Assembly: GCA_002159155.1 (NCBI GenBank)
Contig: LZRQ01000152.1
Coordinates: 1-8,516 of the forward strand
DNA length: 8,516 nt
Reading direction: 5' to 3'
Source of the DNA: Firmicutes bacterium ZCTH02-B6
GTDB taxonomy: Bacteria > Bacillota > Limnochordia > Limnochordales > ZCTH02-B6
Shown: positions 5,581 to 8,516 of the stretch, in pieces
Position numbering within the stretch: position 1 is the stretch's first letter
Layout of the letters: each line of letters begins with the position of its first letter
The notes under the pieces: model-generated
The model's database searches: none
Told to the model about the DNA's origin: nothing
What the model saw: only the letters and a program-made list of their open reading frames with translations
Made by a program: the position numbers and the translations under genes

Positions 5581-7083
5581 CTACTCCCCGCCGTGCGCGT
5601 CCGCCGGCACGGGCGCGCACCAGCACAGGTTGGGCTGGCGCGCCGCCCGGGCCTCGTCCATCCGCCGCACCGGCGTTTCGTGGGGTGCGGTGCGCACAAG
5701 CTCGGGATCCTTCTCGATTTCCTCCACGATGGCTTCCACCACGCGCACGAATTCGTCCAGCGTTTCTTTGGTCTCGGTCTCCGTCGGCTCGATCATGATG
5801 GCTTCCTCGACGATGAGCGGGAAGTAGATGGTCGGCGCGTGGAGGCCATAGTCCAGCAATCGCTTGGCGATGTCCAATGTGCGCACGCCCTGCCGCTTAT
5901 AACGGCGGCCCGACAGGACAAACTCGTGCTTGCAGTGCCGGTCGTAGGGCAGGTCGAACAAGGGGGCCAATCGGCGCATCAAATAGTTAGCGTTGATGAC
6001 CGCCTGCTCACTGACGCGCCGCAAGCCCTCGGAGCCGTGCATGCGGATGTAGGTGTAGGCCCGCACCAGCACGCCAAAATTGCCGTAGAATCCCTTGACC
6101 CGGCCGATCGCGTCCGGCCGGTCGTAGTCGAGATAGTAACGCTCGCCGTCCCACTCCACGGTCGGGACCGGCAGAAACCGCGCCAGGTCCTCCCGCACGG
6201 CGATGGGCCCAGCCCCAGGCCCCCCGCCGCCGTGGGGAGTCGAAAACGTCTTATGCAAGTTGAAATGAACGATGTCGAAGCCCATGTCGCCGGGGCGGCA
6301 AATGCCCAGAATCGCATTGGCGTTGGCCCCGTCATAATACAACAGGCCTCCGGCTTCGTGGACGATGCGGGCCAGCTCCACGATGTCTTCCTCAAAAAGG
6401 CCCAGCGTGTTGGGGTTGGTGAGCATTAATCCAGCCGTCCGCTCGCTGACCACCGCCCGCAGCGCGTCCACGTCCACGCTGCCCCGGGCGTTGGACTTGA
6501 CTTCCACCACCCGGAAACCGCACATGGCGGCGCTCGCGGGATTGGTCCCGTGGGCCGAGTCGGGCACGATCACTTCGGTGCGTTTGTGACCTTCACCGTT
6601 CTTTTCGTGGTAGGCTCGCATGACCATGAGGCCCGTGAGCTCCCCGTGCGCCCCGGCCGCGGGCTGCAGCGTGGCCCGGTGCAGGCCTGCGATCTCGCAC
6701 AAGTACCGCTCCAACCGGTACATGAGCTCGAGCGCCCCCTGCACCGTCTCCTCGGGCTGGTAAGGGTGCAACCGGGCGAAACCCGGCAGGGCCGCCGCCC
6801 ACTCGTTGACCTTGGGGTTGTACTTCATCGTGCACGACCCCAAGGGGTAAAAACCGACGTCGACGCCGTAGTTGCGGCGGGAGAGCCCCACGTAATGGCG
6901 CACGACTTCGGGCTCGCTCACCTCGGGCAGGGCGGGATCATCCTCCCGAAGCTGAACCGCCGGAATAAGGTCATCGAGAGGCGCTTCGGGTACGTCCAGA
7001 GCCGGCAGGCGCCATCCGCGCCGCCCGGGGGCGCCGCGTTCAAAGATAAGCGGGAAGCTGCCTTTGAGCAGGTAGCCGGTCAT
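5581..7083 (-). CDS. gcvPB: glycine dehydrogenase (decarboxylating) subunit 2
   Basis: PLP-carrying subunit of the P-protein of the glycine cleavage system. With GcvPA it decarboxylates glycine and passes the aminomethyl group to the lipoyl arm of GcvH. The product is 500 residues. Visible motifs are YPLGSCTMKYNPKVNE (79-94), SAHGTNPASAAMCGF (176-190), DGANANA (251-257) and HFNLHKTFSTPHGGGGPGAG, in which Lys278 is the expected PLP Schiff-base lysine. The frame is open for 22 more codons upstream, but ATG at 7081-7083 is the start. It begins at the conserved MTGYLLKGSFPLIFE, overlaps the gcvPA stop as ATGA, and has GGAGG (7091-7095) 7 nt upstream. Length and motifs are normal and the gene appears intact. 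Confidence 0.97.
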   Translation of the reverse strand: MTGYLLKGSFPLIFERGAPGRRGWRLPALDVPEAPLDDLIPAVQLREDDPALPEVSEPEVVRHYVGLSRRNYGVDVGFYPLGSCTMKYNPKVNEWAAALPGFARLHPYQPEETVQGALELMYRLERYLCEIAGLHRATLQPAAGAHGELTGLMVMRAYHEKNGEGHKRTEVIVPDSAHGTNPASAAMCGFRVVEVKSNARGSVDVDALRAVVSERTAGLMLTNPNTLGLFEEDIVELARIVHEAGGLLYYDGANANAILGICRPGDMGFDIVHFNLHKTFSTPHGGGGPGAGPIAVREDLARFLPVPTVEWDGERYYLDYDRPDAIGRVKGFYGNFGVLVRAYTYIRMHGSEGLRRVSEQAVINANYLMRRLAPLFDLPYDRHCKHEFVLSGRRYKRQGVRTLDIAKRLLDYGLHAPTIYFPLIVEEAIMIEPTETETKETLDEFVRVVEAIVEEIEKDPELVRTAPHETPVRRMDEARAARQPNLCWCAPVPADAHGGE

Positions 7084-8423
7084 GTCAACCCCTCCAAGAC
7101 GGCCACGAGGCGATCCATCTCTTCCCTGGTGCGGCTTTCGGTCACGCACCAGAGCATGCAGTCGGAGAGCTCCGGATAAAACCGCCCGAGGGGCAGGCCG
7201 CCGATGATCTGGTGGTCCAGCAGCCGTTGCGTGAGCTCCTCCGGATCCGCCGTGGTGCGCACGACAAACTCGTGGAAGAACGGCGCCTCAAAGGCCGGCG
7301 CGAACCCGGGCAAGGCGGTCATGGCGCGCTGGAGATAGTGGGCCTTTTGCACACACTGGCCGGCCACTTCCCGCACGCCCTGCTTGCCCAACAGGCTCAG
7401 ATAGACCGCTGCGGTCAAGGCGTTGAGCGCCTGGTTCGTGCATATGTTGGAGGTGGCCTTCTCGCGGCGGATGTGCTGCTCGCGGGTTTGCAAGGTCAAC
7501 ACAAAGCCGCGGTTGCCGTCCCGGTCCACCGTTGCGCCGACGATACGGCCCGGTGTGCGGCGCACCAGCTCCTGCCTTACGGCCAGGAAACCTAGATAAG
7601 GGCCGCCGAAGCTCAAGTTGTTGCCCAGGGCTTGCCCGTCGCCAACCGCGATTTGCGCCCCTGCCGCGCCCGGCGGCTTCAACACGCCTAGGGTGAGCGG
7701 ATCTGCGATCGCCACAATCAATAGCGCCCCCGCTTCCCGGGCGATCCCGGCGATGGCCGCCACGTCCTCGATGCTGCCAAAGAAATTGGGCTGCTGAACG
7801 ACCACCGCCGCCGTGCGGGCGTCGACACGAGCCGCAATTTCGTCCAGTGGCGTGACACCGTCCCGGTACGGCACTTCCACCGTCTCCAGGCCCTGGTGAC
7901 GCAAGTACGTCTGCGTGACGTGCCGGTACTCGGGGTGCACGGCGGTGGGGATCACGACCCGGTCCCGCCCTGTGTGCGCACAGGCCAAAAGCGCCCCCTC
8001 TGCCAGAGCCGTCGCACCGTCATAGACGGAAGCGTTGGCCAGATCCATGCCGGTCAAGGTGGCGATCATGGTCTGGTACTCGTATGTCGCCTGCAGCACG
8101 CCTTGGGTGATCTCAGGCTGATAGGGCGTATAGGACGTGTAAAACTCCGAGCGGGAAACCAACTGCCCGACCGCAGCCGGGATCAGGTGGTCATAGGCGC
8201 CGGCGCCGAGGAAACACGCGTAGCGGTCTGCATCCGCGTTGCGTCCCGCCAGCTGGCTCAGATGCCGGCGCACCTCGGCCTCGGCCATCGCCGGAGGAAG
8301 GTCGAGCGGTCTCTCGAGGCGAATCGCGGCGGGGATGTCGGCAAACAGCTCGTCGACGCTTTTGACGCCGATGGCCGCCAACATCGCCTCCCGCTCCGCG
8401 TCGGTCATGGGCGCAAACGTCAT
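7080..8423 (-). CDS. gcvPA: glycine dehydrogenase (decarboxylating) subunit 1
   Basis: Partner subunit of the split P-protein, structurally like GcvPB but without the PLP lysine; the two form the alpha2beta2 enzyme. The 447-residue product has SYTPYQPEITQGVLQ (97-111), VQQPNFFGSIED (209-220), GDGQALGNNLSFGGPYLGF (261-279) and REQHIRREKATSNICTNQ (314-331), all conserved positions of this subunit, and the expected length. The start ATG has AAAGGGGGG (8431-8439) 7 nt upstream, and this site overlaps the gcvH stop. The gene ends in a TGA that overlaps the gcvPB start by 4 bp, so translational coupling giving equal subunit amounts is likely. Confidence 0.97.
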   Translation of the reverse strand: MTFAPMTDAEREAMLAAIGVKSVDELFADIPAAIRLERPLDLPPAMAEAEVRRHLSQLAGRNADADRYACFLGAGAYDHLIPAAVGQLVSRSEFYTSYTPYQPEITQGVLQATYEYQTMIATLTGMDLANASVYDGATALAEGALLACAHTGRDRVVIPTAVHPEYRHVTQTYLRHQGLETVEVPYRDGVTPLDEIAARVDARTAAVVVQQPNFFGSIEDVAAIAGIAREAGALLIVAIADPLTLGVLKPPGAAGAQIAVGDGQALGNNLSFGGPYLGFLAVRQELVRRTPGRIVGATVDRDGNRGFVLTLQTREQHIRREKATSNICTNQALNALTAAVYLSLLGKQGVREVAGQCVQKAHYLQRAMTALPGFAPAFEAPFFHEFVVRTTADPEELTQRLLDHQIIGGLPLGRFYPELSDCMLWCVTESRTREEMDRLVAVLEGLT

Positions 8424-8438
8424 GCCGAAGCCCCCCTT

Positions 8439-8516
8439 TTATCCTTCCACGAGGGTCCGGTAGGCCTCGGCGTCCAGCAGATCCTCCAACTCCGCCGGGT
8501 TTTCCATCTCCAGCAC
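8439..8516 (-). CDS. gcvH: glycine cleavage system H protein, C-terminal fragment
   Basis: The last 25 codons of an open frame entering from the right edge and ending in TAA (8439-8441). The peptide reads VLEMENPAELEDLLDAEAYR and then TLVEG, which matches the end of GcvH, where an N-P-A-E-L-..-L-L-D-A-E-A-Y segment is typical. GcvH carries the lipoyl group that shuttles the aminomethyl intermediate between the P and T proteins. The lipoylated lysine lies outside the window. It is 15 bp upstream of gcvPA, on the same strand, which supports the assignment. Confidence 0.88.
   Translation of the reverse strand: MLEMENPAELEDLLDAEAYRTLVEG

Noticed and set aside
5509..6429. Plus-strand open frame of 306 codons
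   Set aside because: It is antisense to gcvPB, which has full-length conserved sequence and catalytic motifs. The frame is open only because of GC bias.

Overview
This is a GC-rich, gene-dense bacterial chromosome segment with almost no non-coding sequence. The gene set and order point to a high-GC member of the Firmicutes (Bacillota): rpsF followed by ssb with a DUF951 gene just upstream, a stand-alone rpsD, and a glycine decarboxylase split into gcvPA and gcvPB. It resembles the thermophilic lineages such as the Thermaerobacter/Symbiobacterium type, but that placement is an inference from gene content and composition, not from a search.

Left block (1-924, minus strand): a DUF951 zinc-ribbon-like gene, then rpsF (ribosomal protein S6) and the first 22 codons of ssb, which runs off the left edge. 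rpsF has a strong promoter (TTGCCG, 17 bp, TGCTATAAT) and a leader hairpin whose outer arm can pair with the edge of the ribosome binding site, so S6 autoregulation is plausible.

Middle block (1176-4668, plus strand): rpsD (ribosomal protein S4, a variant zinc-binding form) is divergent from DUF951. It is followed after 7 bp by a large exported and membrane-anchored alkaline-phosphatase-superfamily protein of unknown function, and then by a small cysteine-rich protein with a DUF3795-like core and a CxC-rich tail.

Right block (8516-4665, minus strand): gcvH (3' end only), gcvPA, gcvPB and pheA form a tight operon with a 4-bp stop/start overlap or gaps of 7-15 bp. It encodes the carrier protein and both decarboxylase subunits of the glycine cleavage system, plus prephenate dehydratase for phenylalanine synthesis. 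pheA converges on the cysteine-rich gene, and their stop codons overlap by 4 bp.

Most of the window is housekeeping. The least understood parts are the phosphatase-fold membrane protein, the cysteine-rich gene behind it, and the rpsF leader. I see no mobile element, CRISPR array, tRNA, rRNA or phage gene.
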